Below, piece by piece: positions 45,125-53,152 of a stretch of DNA of 53,235 nt (position 1 is its first letter; each line of letters opens with the position of its first letter). Made by a program: the position numbers and the translations under genes. The notes under the pieces are model-generated. The model did not search any database. It was not told the origin of the DNA and saw nothing but the letters and a program-made list of their open reading frames with translations. The stretch comes from an uncultured Aquimarina sp. (GTDB lineage Bacteria > Bacteroidota > Bacteroidia > Flavobacteriales > Flavobacteriaceae): assembly GCA_947492105.1 (NCBI GenBank), contig CANLMN010000028.1:1-53235 (forward strand), in the 5' to 3' direction.

Positions 45125-47314
45125 CTAGTGCTGTACGAGTAATTTTAATGCTTTGGACGTACTTCCTTCTCTATTAATTACTTTAACAAAGTAGAGGCCA
45201 TTGGACAATTTTTTTACATCTATTAGGTTTGTCTCGGTTTGCTCATGAATGCTTTGTGTAAGTAATAACTGACCGTTTGTGTTGTAGATTAGAATTTGCT
45301 GTCCTTTTTCTGACAATCCTGATAATCTAACAACTGATGAGGCAGGGTTTGGAGTTATATGGATAGTGGTGTTGTCCGTTTTTGAAACAGATTTAGCTCC
45401 TTTGTCACAGTTAGGGGCTTTTCCGGTACTGCAATATATACTGAAATCACCAGATTTGGATACTAATACAAGATTTGTAGCATCTTTGGCGACCCAATAG
45501 TCACCATCAAGTCCATTGACACCAGATTTGTTAATGGTCACAGATGGTTTGCTATCACCAAAATTTTGCGATATCATTTTACGCAGATCTAGATAATAAC
45601 TAGGGTTTCCATTTTTTGTTTTTATAGCAAATTGATATAGTCCTTTTTTAGAGCTATTCCAATTGATCAATAATTGACTGATGTTGTCAAGATTTGGTCC
45701 TTTTCCTAATACAGTAATAGTGGTGAACTTGGAACGGTTGAATGATGGTAAGTTGCCAGAGGTAGGTGTTCCAAACGAACAAGTTGCTGGATCAGGATCT
45801 GGACTGGGGTTTGGATTCGGGTTTGGTTCAGGCTCTGGAGTGGTGTTTTTGCCAACGGTAATGCTTCTAGAGGATGAGGTAGTTGATCTTCCATCATTAT
45901 CTGTTGCCTTGGCAGTCAAGACATATGTTCCACTTTTTAGGTCATCTACTTTTAGGCTATACGGAGCTGAAGAATCTTCTCCTAATTTGGTAGTACCATT
46001 GTAGAATTCAACTTTGGCGATACGACCATCACTGTCCGATGCATCTGCACGGATGATAAAGGTATCGTTAGTTTCAAAACGAGTTCCATTATCGGGAGCG
46101 GTTATCCCTACGGTTGGGGCATTATTTGTTGGACTAGGGTTTGGTCCACCATTATATTTGCTATATTCATTTATTCGTGTTTTGGAAACACGAAATTCAT
46201 CAAACCATGCATATGTTTCTTCGGGTGGCCAGTAGTCTTCGTTATCTCCCCCTCCAAAAAATGTTGATAGCAATATAGCATTGATCGTAATATCCTTTCT
46301 GTTAGCAGGTCTATAATTATTAAAGACTTTGGCATCTTGTACGTCGTAGTTAACGCCATCTACCCATCCTTCAAACAATCCATTATTCTTACCAGCAGAC
46401 TCAAATTTATAATGCAATTCTATATTATGCCATCCAGGACTTGCTAAGTAAGGTTCGTATTCAAAATCACAGATTCCTGATCCTTCTTTTACTTTATCAC
46501 CCCAAAAACGACTATCATCAGTTGCATTAAAACCATCTCCAGGTAGTTCCATATAGAATTGGATACTACCACCTCGACGCCACATAATACGACCTTTCCA
46601 TGTGTTTTTGCGACTATTGTAATCAGAACCACCTAGGCTAGGAAGCTTACCTCCACATTTGTCAAACGGAAAATTATCCGCAAATTTTACCCAATAGGAA
46701 AGATAAAGATCTTCCGATTTAAAGTCGTTGTTTTTAAAGGTTTTTCCTAGTGGGATCCGAGTATCAAATCCAGAGAATTCTGTTTTCACCCCTTTTTTAG
46801 GAAAGGTTGCTCTAATAGAAACACCTCCTGGGTCAACACTTTCATTATAATCCACGGCAGCTCTGTCATGGATCTTTTTTTCATTAAAAAAACCTTTACC
46901 AGAACCTACCTCAAAGTCATCTTTTAATTCTTTTTCGGTATAGGAACTACCAGGCCTTAAATGGTCAAAACTTATGTGATAAACATCATTTTCTTTTTGT
47001 ATTAAGGCATCTGTTGACATAGTAATAGTGCCAGATCCAATGGTTTGGGATTTGATAGTCTCGCAATGCAATGCCGCGATGCGTAGCTTGGTATTATCGT
47101 TTCCGGGTAACGAGAAAGCACCATTTTTATCCGTTTTTGCCCAAGTGTTTTTGTCATTAGCATGGCATACTAGTGCACTTTCAATAGGCTTGCCTGCTTC
47201 ATCTTTAACGTGACCGCTGATTTGAGCAAATCCGATGTGAGATAGGAGGCAACATAGAAGGAGCATTACATAAGTAAGCAAAGATCTATTTTGTATTCTG
47301 TTTTCTGTTTTCAT
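45125..47314 (-). CDS. Secreted PL14-like polysaccharide lyase, copy b, with Ig-like and extra C-terminal module
   Basis: 729 aa. Signal peptide 1-31, carboxypeptidase-regulatory-like domain (32-100, ISGHVKDEAGKPIESALVCH), PL14-like lyase domain (about 105-395, FDKCGGKLPSLGGSDYNS, WKGRIMWRRGGSIQFYMELPG, GWHNIELHYKFESAGKNNGLFEGWVDGVN), bacterial Ig-like domain (402-488, VGITAPDNGTRFE, IAKVEFYNGTTKLG), a Pro/Asn/Asp linker, an unassigned module (about 513-635, SCSFGTP to FSIYCS), and a T9SS sorting domain (650-729). The unassigned module also occurs in the adjacent beta-helix protein at 47373. Second gene of unit two, 59 nt after that partner. Close to PL14 c over the catalytic part. Confidence 0.8.
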   Translation of the reverse strand: MKTENRIQNRSLLTYVMLLLCCLLSHIGFAQISGHVKDEAGKPIESALVCHANDKNTWAKTDKNGAFSLPGNDNTKLRIAALHCETIKSQTIGSGTITMSTDALIQKENDVYHISFDHLRPGSSYTEKELKDDFEVGSGKGFFNEKKIHDRAAVDYNESVDPGGVSIRATFPKKGVKTEFSGFDTRIPLGKTFKNNDFKSEDLYLSYWVKFADNFPFDKCGGKLPSLGGSDYNSRKNTWKGRIMWRRGGSIQFYMELPGDGFNATDDSRFWGDKVKEGSGICDFEYEPYLASPGWHNIELHYKFESAGKNNGLFEGWVDGVNYDVQDAKVFNNYRPANRKDITINAILLSTFFGGGDNEDYWPPEETYAWFDEFRVSKTRINEYSKYNGGPNPSPTNNAPTVGITAPDNGTRFETNDTFIIRADASDSDGRIAKVEFYNGTTKLGEDSSAPYSLKVDDLKSGTYVLTAKATDNDGRSTTSSSRSITVGKNTTPEPEPNPNPNPSPDPDPATCSFGTPTSGNLPSFNRSKFTTITVLGKGPNLDNISQLLINWNSSKKGLYQFAIKTKNGNPSYYLDLRKMISQNFGDSKPSVTINKSGVNGLDGDYWVAKDATNLVLVSKSGDFSIYCSTGKAPNCDKGAKSVSKTDNTTIHITPNPASSVVRLSGLSEKGQQILIYNTNGQLLLTQSIHEQTETNLIDVKKLSNGLYFVKVINREGSTSKALKLLVQH

Positions 47315-47372
47315 AATTTTAACTACGTTAAATTAGATGTTTAATCATTTTTGATGATTTTGCGCTTTTTTT

Positions 47373-49271
47373 TTATTTGATAGTAATTAGTTGAGATTTA
47401 TGAATCTCAGAGCCAATAACTCTCATGATGTACATACCAGCTTTGAGGGTGCTTACGTTGATGGAATTCTTTTCTTTTCTTAGTGTTTCCTGTAATATGC
47501 GTTTGCCTTGTAGATCATATATTGTTGCTGTTAGTTTTGCTTCTGAGATACCCGAAACTCGAATAACTTCCGACGCTGGATTAGGACTCACCGTATAAGC
47601 AACTGTTTTGATAGAAGATTTTGCTCCTACACAGCTAGGGACAGATTTACTATTGGAGCAATAAATACTAAAACCTCCAGACTTTGATACCAAAACAAAA
47701 TCATCTTCATTGAGGACTATCCAATAACTTCCGTCCAAACTAGGAATTCCAGAGTTGTCGATGGTGATGTATGGGTTAGATTCTCCAAAGGTATTAGTAC
47801 TTTTCTTTAGATCGACATAGTAGGCTGGTTTTCCATTACTCGTATTAAAAGCAAAGGAGTATAACCCTTTTTTTGAAGCATTCCAATTGATAGATAATTT
47901 TGTCAAATGACTTACGTTTGGCCCACCATTTCCAAGGACGGAAATCGTTTTGTATTTGATTTTTAAAGTGGATAAACTGTTGTTTTGTGGTGCGCCAAAA
48001 GAACAACTAGATGGATTAGGATTTGATGTTGGAGTTGGCTCCGGTATAGGTGTTGGTTCTGGTGTTTGTGTTGGTTCTGGCTCTGGTATAGTTGATGGTT
48101 CTGGTGTTGATGGAATAGAAGGTTCTGGATTATTGTTTCCTAGTCCGTCACAAGAGACAATACTCCATGTTGGGCATGAGTTTATGATTTTAGAATTAAC
48201 AGTAGATACGATTCTATCACGGGTTTGCGGTTTTGTGTTATTGTCCCATACATGTATATCAAAAGGTTTGCCTCCTTTGAATCGAACAAAGGGAGTTTGA
48301 GAATTATTGTCCCCAAAATTGAAGGTATTTTTGAAGACTGCGACTCTATAACCTGTTTTTGTTATGGGGTTTTGTCCATTTTTAGGTTTTTTTTGTATGA
48401 CATCAATTCCTGCATTGATCCCGCCATTATCGACATTAAATGTATTGTTGTATATATAGGCATTGATTCCTTTGACATCAATAAATGCATCATTGCGAGT
48501 ATCTCCAACAATCCCTTTGGCAGAAAAAACATTACCATAGATTTTGACACCATCTACTTCTTCCTTAACATCAATGGCTTCAGCAGATATATTTGGGCCA
48601 AACGTGCAATCTTTGATGATAGTATCATCACAATAGGGATTGAAGTTACCATTATGCTCTTTAGCATCAGAACCTATATAAATACCTTCTCCATTTGCGG
48701 GCTTCTTTAAACCTAGGTCGTGCAGATAGCATTTTTGGATGAGTGTATTACTAGAGCCGTCTCGAACATGAATGCCTTCTGACGCAATGTCGTAGATCTC
48801 AATATTGTCAATGGTAACACTATTAGCGTTATCCAAGACAAGACCTTTTGAGCCTCCTCGAAGCACTAAATCTTTGATGATCCAATTATCTCCTTCCAAA
48901 AGGAAAACATACCCATCATATGCATTAGATGGTCCTTGCAATATGGGTCTAGAAGAAGATTTTTCTCCTCTAATTATAATAGGATTTTTTGGGGTTCCAT
49001 TGACCTTAGAATATAATCGAGGAGCTAGCGTAATGTGTTTTTTAACAATATATTTTTCCTGTATAGTATAGACACCTTCTGTAATGATAATTTCATCGCC
49101 GGGTTGGACATTGTCAAGCGCTCTCAAAACCTCCGAAGCAGTGGAACAAGTGATCGTTCTTAATGGTTTTTGGAACGCCATTATATGAGATTGAGTAAGT
49201 AGCACGAGAATAATTATCAATAGTTTTCTGTACGGAGTATTGCTCCGTCTTTTTAACGTTTTTTTTAGCAT
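47373..49271 (-). CDS. Secreted right-handed parallel beta-helix protein, copy c, with extra module
   Basis: 632 aa. Signal peptide to about residue 33, beta-helix (38-378; CSTASEVLRALDNVQPGDEIIITEGVYT, GEGIYIGSDAKEHNGNFNPYCDD, FGPNISAEAIDVKEEVDGVKIYGN, NDAFIDVKGINAYIYNN, FVRFKGGKPFDIHVWDNN), a long Pro/Glu/Thr linker (385-423), an unassigned module (424-545, SCSFGAP to FSIYCS) shared with PL14 b, and a T9SS sorting domain (555-632, VSPNPASEVIRVSG). First gene of unit two. A TG-rich tandem repeat lies 13 nt upstream of the start codon. Family certain; function unknown. Confidence 0.82.
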   Translation of the reverse strand: MLKKTLKRRSNTPYRKLLIIILVLLTQSHIMAFQKPLRTITCSTASEVLRALDNVQPGDEIIITEGVYTIQEKYIVKKHITLAPRLYSKVNGTPKNPIIIRGEKSSSRPILQGPSNAYDGYVFLLEGDNWIIKDLVLRGGSKGLVLDNANSVTIDNIEIYDIASEGIHVRDGSSNTLIQKCYLHDLGLKKPANGEGIYIGSDAKEHNGNFNPYCDDTIIKDCTFGPNISAEAIDVKEEVDGVKIYGNVFSAKGIVGDTRNDAFIDVKGINAYIYNNTFNVDNGGINAGIDVIQKKPKNGQNPITKTGYRVAVFKNTFNFGDNNSQTPFVRFKGGKPFDIHVWDNNTKPQTRDRIVSTVNSKIINSCPTWSIVSCDGLGNNNPEPSIPSTPEPSTIPEPEPTQTPEPTPIPEPTPTSNPNPSSCSFGAPQNNSLSTLKIKYKTISVLGNGGPNVSHLTKLSINWNASKKGLYSFAFNTSNGKPAYYVDLKKSTNTFGESNPYITIDNSGIPSLDGSYWIVLNEDDFVLVSKSGGFSIYCSNSKSVPSCVGAKSSIKTVAYTVSPNPASEVIRVSGISEAKLTATIYDLQGKRILQETLRKEKNSINVSTLKAGMYIMRVIGSEIHKSQLITIK

Positions 49272-49284
49272 AACATTTGAGTGA

Positions 49285-49340
49285 TTTGTGTGTTTGTGTG
49301 TGTGTTTGTGTGTGTGTTTGTGTGTGTGCTTGTGTGTGTG
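49285..49340. repeat. TG-rich tandem repeat upstream of beta-helix gene c
   Basis: One TTTGTGTG followed by three TTTGTGTGTGTG units and one CTTGTGTGTGTG, i.e. 8- and 12-bp versions of the same motif (CACACAAA on the coding strand). It ends 13 nt before the start codon. A closely related 8-bp repeat lies at 53025-53103 before beta-helix gene d. Confidence 0.85.
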
Positions 49341-49983
49341 TACTCTTTTTTGAGTGTACTTGTTTTTTTTTTTTTTTTTGGTTATTCTTTTAAGTTATTT
49401 GTGTTAAGAAAAAAAGTGCGCATTTTTAACTTTAGTTAGCCTGTTTTTTTAACAGGCATAATTTTATAACTAGAAATATGTAGTTATGTTGTATGCGTTT
49501 TTTTAAAATGTATTTTGTGTAATATTGTTGTAATTAGTGTTTTGTGTTTTTTTGTCAAAACATAATTGGCGTTTTTACAGCGTATTGGTTTTTTTGGTTC
49601 TATCTTTTTTTGATGAAATTTATGTTTGGGAATTTTGTTGCGAAGTATAGAAAAGAACACGAACGGCGGAGTTTTTTCATGGGTTTTTGATATCTGATTT
49701 TAGCATGCTTTTTCGAAAATAAAGAAGTATTTGTGCTAGTAATAGTTTATAAATAGATCATTTTTTTTTGTTTTGGAAGGTTGTTTTAAGGAGAATAAAG
49801 GTATAATTCATTGTAAAAAATTAATATTTTTTTAACATAGCTAGTAGGAGGGGGCTACAATGTATAGATTGATTATTTGGGCTTCGTTTTAGATCTAAAA
49901 AACCATTTGTTTATAGTGGGTTCTGTAGCAGCTGTGGTATCAAATAACTGAGTAAGTATTATTATGATTTTTATTAATTTTTG

Positions 49984-50027
49984 AAAAAAATCACTAGCTC
50001 TACATGATACAATTATGTAGAGCTAGT
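49984..50027 (-). terminator. Terminator after PL14 c
   Basis: Perfect 13-bp stem ACTAGCTCTACAT / ATGTAGAGCTAGT with a 9-nt loop; on the minus strand it is followed by GATTTTTTT. 26 nt after the stop codon. Confidence 0.87.
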
Positions 50028-50053
50028 AGAAATGAATTGTATAAAACTACCGA

Positions 50054-51499
50054 CTAGTTACGAATGAATAGTTTCAAAGCATTTGTCGAAATTCCTTCTG
50101 GATTTTTTATCTTCATAAAATAGAGTCCACTTGATAAGTTTTGTACATCTATTTGTAGAGCGTTTGTTTGTGATTTGATACTTTTAGATACTATTAATTG
50201 TCCGTGGGTATTGTAGATTAGTATTTGTTGCGCATCTTCTGGTAGTCCCGAAACTGTGAGTGCAGATGTGGCTGGATTTGGGAACAAGGTGGTCTGGGTT
50301 AGAGTAGAGACATTGGATAGGGATTGACGACGGCCTTGTTTCTTTGCGTATTTTTTATACTCGTTAATACGTTTCTTAGAAACACGAAATTCATCAAACC
50401 ATGCATGGGTATTGCTAGGAGGCCAATATCTTTTGTCATCAGATCCACCAAAAAATGTAGAGAGCAAAATGGCATTGATTGTAATGTTTTTTCTATTGGA
50501 TGATTTATAATTATTGAAAACAGAGGCATTTTGCATATCATAATTAACACCATCGACCCATCCCTCAAAGAGTCCATTGTTTTTGCCTGCGGTTTCAAAT
50601 TTATAATGCAATTCTATATTGTGCCAACCGGGACTAGCCAAATAAGGTTGGTATTCGAATTCGCAGATATTGGATCCCTGTTTGACTCTTTTTCCCCAAA
50701 AACGACTGTCATTGGTTGGAGTAAATTTGTTGTTAGGTAGTTCCATATAGAATTGAATACTCCCACCACGGCGCCACATGATACGACCTTTCCAGTTGTT
50801 ATCTCTGCTATTAAAGTCGGATCCACCTAAACTAGGGAGTTTGCCTCCACATTTGTCAAACGGAAAATTTTTGGCAAATTTGACCCAATACGATAGGTAA
50901 AGATCTCCTGATTTGAAATCATTGTTTTTAAACGTGTTTTTTAAAGGAATACGAGTGTCAAATCCAGAACCTGCAGTTTTTACGCCATTCTTTGGAAAGG
51001 TAGCTCTAATGGAAACACCACCTGGATCTACACTTTCGTTATAATCCACAAAGGCTCTGTTTGTTTTTTTATTACCATCAAGAAAGCCTTTGCCCGATCC
51101 TACAGCAAAATCATTTTTGAGTTCCTTTTTGGAGTAAGAGTTACCTGGACGTAAATGATCAAAACTTATGTGATATACATCCGTTTTCAAAAGTGGATCT
51201 TTTTTTAGTGTGATGACTCCAGACGAACCTATAACTCTTGATTTTACGGTTTCGTATCTCAGTGCTCCGACACGTAATTTGGTGTTTTTGTTGCCAGGTA
51301 ATGTAAAGGCACCCTTTTTATCAGTTTTGGTCCAAGTGTTTTTGTTCTTTGCATGACATACGAGCGCATTCTTTATGGGGGTTCCAGAGGTGTTTTTTAC
51401 CACCCCCTTTATTTGTGCTAATCCGATATTACATATCAAGAAACAGCTAAGTAATAATGTTGATGTCATTAGCTGTTTTTTTATAAGTTTTGTTTTCAT
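50054..51499 (-). CDS. Secreted PL14-like polysaccharide lyase, copy c
   Basis: 481 aa. Signal peptide to about residue 28 (ICNIGLAQ), carboxypeptidase-regulatory-like domain (29-100, IKGVVKNTSGTPIKNALVCH), PL14-like lyase domain (about 105-395: FPFDKCGGKLPSLGGSDFNS, WKGRIMWRRGGSIQFYMELP, GWHNIELHYKFETAGKNNGLFEGWVDGVN, FFGGSDDKRYWPPSNTHAWFDEFRVS), T9SS sorting domain (405-481, LFPNPATSALTVSG, GLYFMKIKNPEG). It is nearly the same as PL14 b without the Ig-like domain and extra module. Lys-rich surface compared with copy a. Second gene of unit one, 133 nt after beta-helix gene d. Confidence 0.8.
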   Translation of the reverse strand: MKTKLIKKQLMTSTLLLSCFLICNIGLAQIKGVVKNTSGTPIKNALVCHAKNKNTWTKTDKKGAFTLPGNKNTKLRVGALRYETVKSRVIGSSGVITLKKDPLLKTDVYHISFDHLRPGNSYSKKELKNDFAVGSGKGFLDGNKKTNRAFVDYNESVDPGGVSIRATFPKNGVKTAGSGFDTRIPLKNTFKNNDFKSGDLYLSYWVKFAKNFPFDKCGGKLPSLGGSDFNSRDNNWKGRIMWRRGGSIQFYMELPNNKFTPTNDSRFWGKRVKQGSNICEFEYQPYLASPGWHNIELHYKFETAGKNNGLFEGWVDGVNYDMQNASVFNNYKSSNRKNITINAILLSTFFGGSDDKRYWPPSNTHAWFDEFRVSKKRINEYKKYAKKQGRRQSLSNVSTLTQTTLFPNPATSALTVSGLPEDAQQILIYNTHGQLIVSKSIKSQTNALQIDVQNLSSGLYFMKIKNPEGISTNALKLFIRN

Positions 51500-51632
51500 A
51501 TTATTTGATTTTTTTAAGTTTTGAGATAAGAATTCTTACCATGACAGAGTGTATGGCAGGAGTTCATAGCTCATAGGTGTTAGAAATCAGTTTGAGATCT
51601 AATGATTTTTGGGTAGATGGATCCTTGTTGTT

Positions 51633-53021
51633 TTATTTGATGGAGATCAATCGCGACTCATTGATCTCTGAACCGCTAAGTGTGAGAATGTATGTTCCAG
51701 ATAAAAGGGTGCTAACATTAATCGACATGTTTTCCCTTCTCAAGACATTATTCAGTAGGAGTTTTCCGTGTATATCATATATCGTTGCAATTATGTTTGT
51801 GCTTGATATGCCCGAAATTTTTAACAGCTCTGAGGCTGGATTTGGACTCAAGGTATACGTTACAGACTTAGTGTTGGTTGCAGTACTAGATTTAGCTCCT
51901 TTGCAGGAAACGGTACTCCACGATGGACATGATTTTGTAATCTTATCAGAAAAGAAAAGTACAGGTTCTTTGGAATTAGGCTTTCTTGTATTATTCCACA
52001 TATGTATATCAAAAGGTTTGCCACCTTTGAATCGAATAATTGGGATTTTAGAACCGTTTTTTCCAAGATTAAAGGTGTTTTTGAAGACCGCCACTCGATA
52101 GCCCGTTTTTTTGATAGGTTTTTGATTCTTTTTTGATTTTTTCTGAATTACATCAACCCCAGCATTCACGCCAGCATTATCTACAGTAAATGTGTTGTTG
52201 TAGATATAGGTATTGATCCCCTTGACATCAATAAATGAATCATTTCTAGAATCTCCCACAATACCTTTGGCAGTAAACGTATTCTTAAATATTCTTGCAC
52301 CATCTACCTCCTCTTTAACATCTATAGCTTCGGCAGAGATGTTTGGACCAAATTTGCAGTTTTTGATTACAGTGTTGTTACAAAAAGGGTTGAAATTTCC
52401 ATTATGTTCTTTGGCATCAGATCCTATATACACGCCTTCTCCGTTCCCTGGGTTTTTGACTCCTAAGTGATGTAGAGAACATTTTGTGATAGTCGTATTA
52501 CTAGAGCCATCTCGTACATGAATCCCCTCAGAGGCAATGTCATGAATCTCTACGTTATTAATAGTGACATTATTTGCGTTGTCTAGAACTAACCCTTTAG
52601 AACCACTTCTGAGCACCAGGTCTTTGATAATCCAATAATTACCTTCTAGCAAGAATACATAACCGTCGTATTTTTTTGAGGGTCCTTGAAGTATTGGTCG
52701 GGCAGAGGCTTTTTCGCCCCGAATGATGATGGGGTTTTTTTTGGTTCCATTTTTTTTGGAATAGAATCTCGGAGCCAGAGTGATATGCCTTTTGATGCTG
52801 TATTTGCCTTTGGGCGTGTAAGTTCCTTTGGCAATTATAATTTCATCACCAGGTTTGGCGTTGTCCATGGCTTTTTTAATGGCGGCAGTGGTGGAGCATT
52901 TGATGGTTCTTAGTGGTTTTTGATAAGCCAAGAGGTTATGTTGGCTTAGTAGAAAGATTAGCAATAGTAGAGCCGAAACGAACAAAGAGTTGTTTTTGTG
53001 TTTTAAATGAAGTTGTGACAT
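51633..53021 (-). CDS. Secreted right-handed parallel beta-helix protein, copy d
   Basis: 462 aa from MSQLHLKHKN. A longer reading frame begins with TTG at 53117 and translates the tandem repeat as HTNTQTHK units, which I consider untranslated leader. Signal peptide to about residue 34 (LLAYQ), beta-helix (36-375; IKCSTTAAIKKAMDNAKPGDEIIIAKGTYTP, GSKGLVLDNANNVTINNVEIHDIASEGIHVRDGSSNT, GEGVYIGSDAKEH, FGPNISAEAIDVKEEVDGARIFKN, NDSFIDVKGINTYIYNN, IIRFKGGKPFDIHMWNN), T9SS sorting domain (390-462, LSPNPASELLKISG). First gene of unit one. No catalytic assignment possible from sequence alone. Confidence 0.82.
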   Translation of the reverse strand: MSQLHLKHKNNSLFVSALLLLIFLLSQHNLLAYQKPLRTIKCSTTAAIKKAMDNAKPGDEIIIAKGTYTPKGKYSIKRHITLAPRFYSKKNGTKKNPIIIRGEKASARPILQGPSKKYDGYVFLLEGNYWIIKDLVLRSGSKGLVLDNANNVTINNVEIHDIASEGIHVRDGSSNTTITKCSLHHLGVKNPGNGEGVYIGSDAKEHNGNFNPFCNNTVIKNCKFGPNISAEAIDVKEEVDGARIFKNTFTAKGIVGDSRNDSFIDVKGINTYIYNNTFTVDNAGVNAGVDVIQKKSKKNQKPIKKTGYRVAVFKNTFNLGKNGSKIPIIRFKGGKPFDIHMWNNTRKPNSKEPVLFFSDKITKSCPSWSTVSCKGAKSSTATNTKSVTYTLSPNPASELLKISGISSTNIIATIYDIHGKLLLNNVLRRENMSINVSTLLSGTYILTLSGSEINESRLISIK

Positions 53022-53024
53022 AAG

Positions 53025-53103
53025 TTTGTGTGTTTGTGTGTTTGTGTGTTTGTGTGTTTGTGTGTTTGTGTGTTTGTGTGTTTGTGTGTTTGTGTGTTTG
53101 TGT
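53025..53103. repeat. 8-bp tandem repeat directly upstream of beta-helix gene d
   Basis: TTTGTGTG repeated 9.9 times without a mismatch (CACACAAA on the coding strand), ending 3 nt before the start codon at 53021. Perfect short repeats of this kind change copy number by slippage, so it could tune translation or transcription of the gene. Confidence 0.95.
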
Positions 53104-53152
53104 AAAAAAAACGACAACGTTTTCGTAATTTTTTGTTGTTATTTCATTTTTT

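Larger units (their letters stand above)
49272..50053. other. Intergenic region between units one and two
   Basis: 782 AT-rich bases without a gene that I can support. It holds, from the left, the TG-rich repeat (49285-49340), a run of 17 T (49363-49379), long T/TG-rich stretches, and the terminator of PL14 c (49984-50027). No promoter pair is convincing. Confidence 0.5.

Noticed and set aside
48225-48710. A 161-codon plus-strand frame opposite beta-helix c
   Set aside because: It mirrors the regular beta-helix coils of the minus-strand gene and has no recognisable domain or signal.
40264-53021. Alginate utilisation locus
   Set aside because: PL14 can cut alginate, but PL6/PL7/PL17 lyases and a DEH reductase/KdgF set are not seen, while GH88, UxaC, UxuA and KduI point to glucuronate. 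Alginate is not fully excluded.
53022-53117. Extended N-terminus of beta-helix d made of HTNTQTHK repeats
   Set aside because: It would start at TTG, precede a normal signal peptide, and simply translate the tandem repeat. The ATG at 53021 is the better start.
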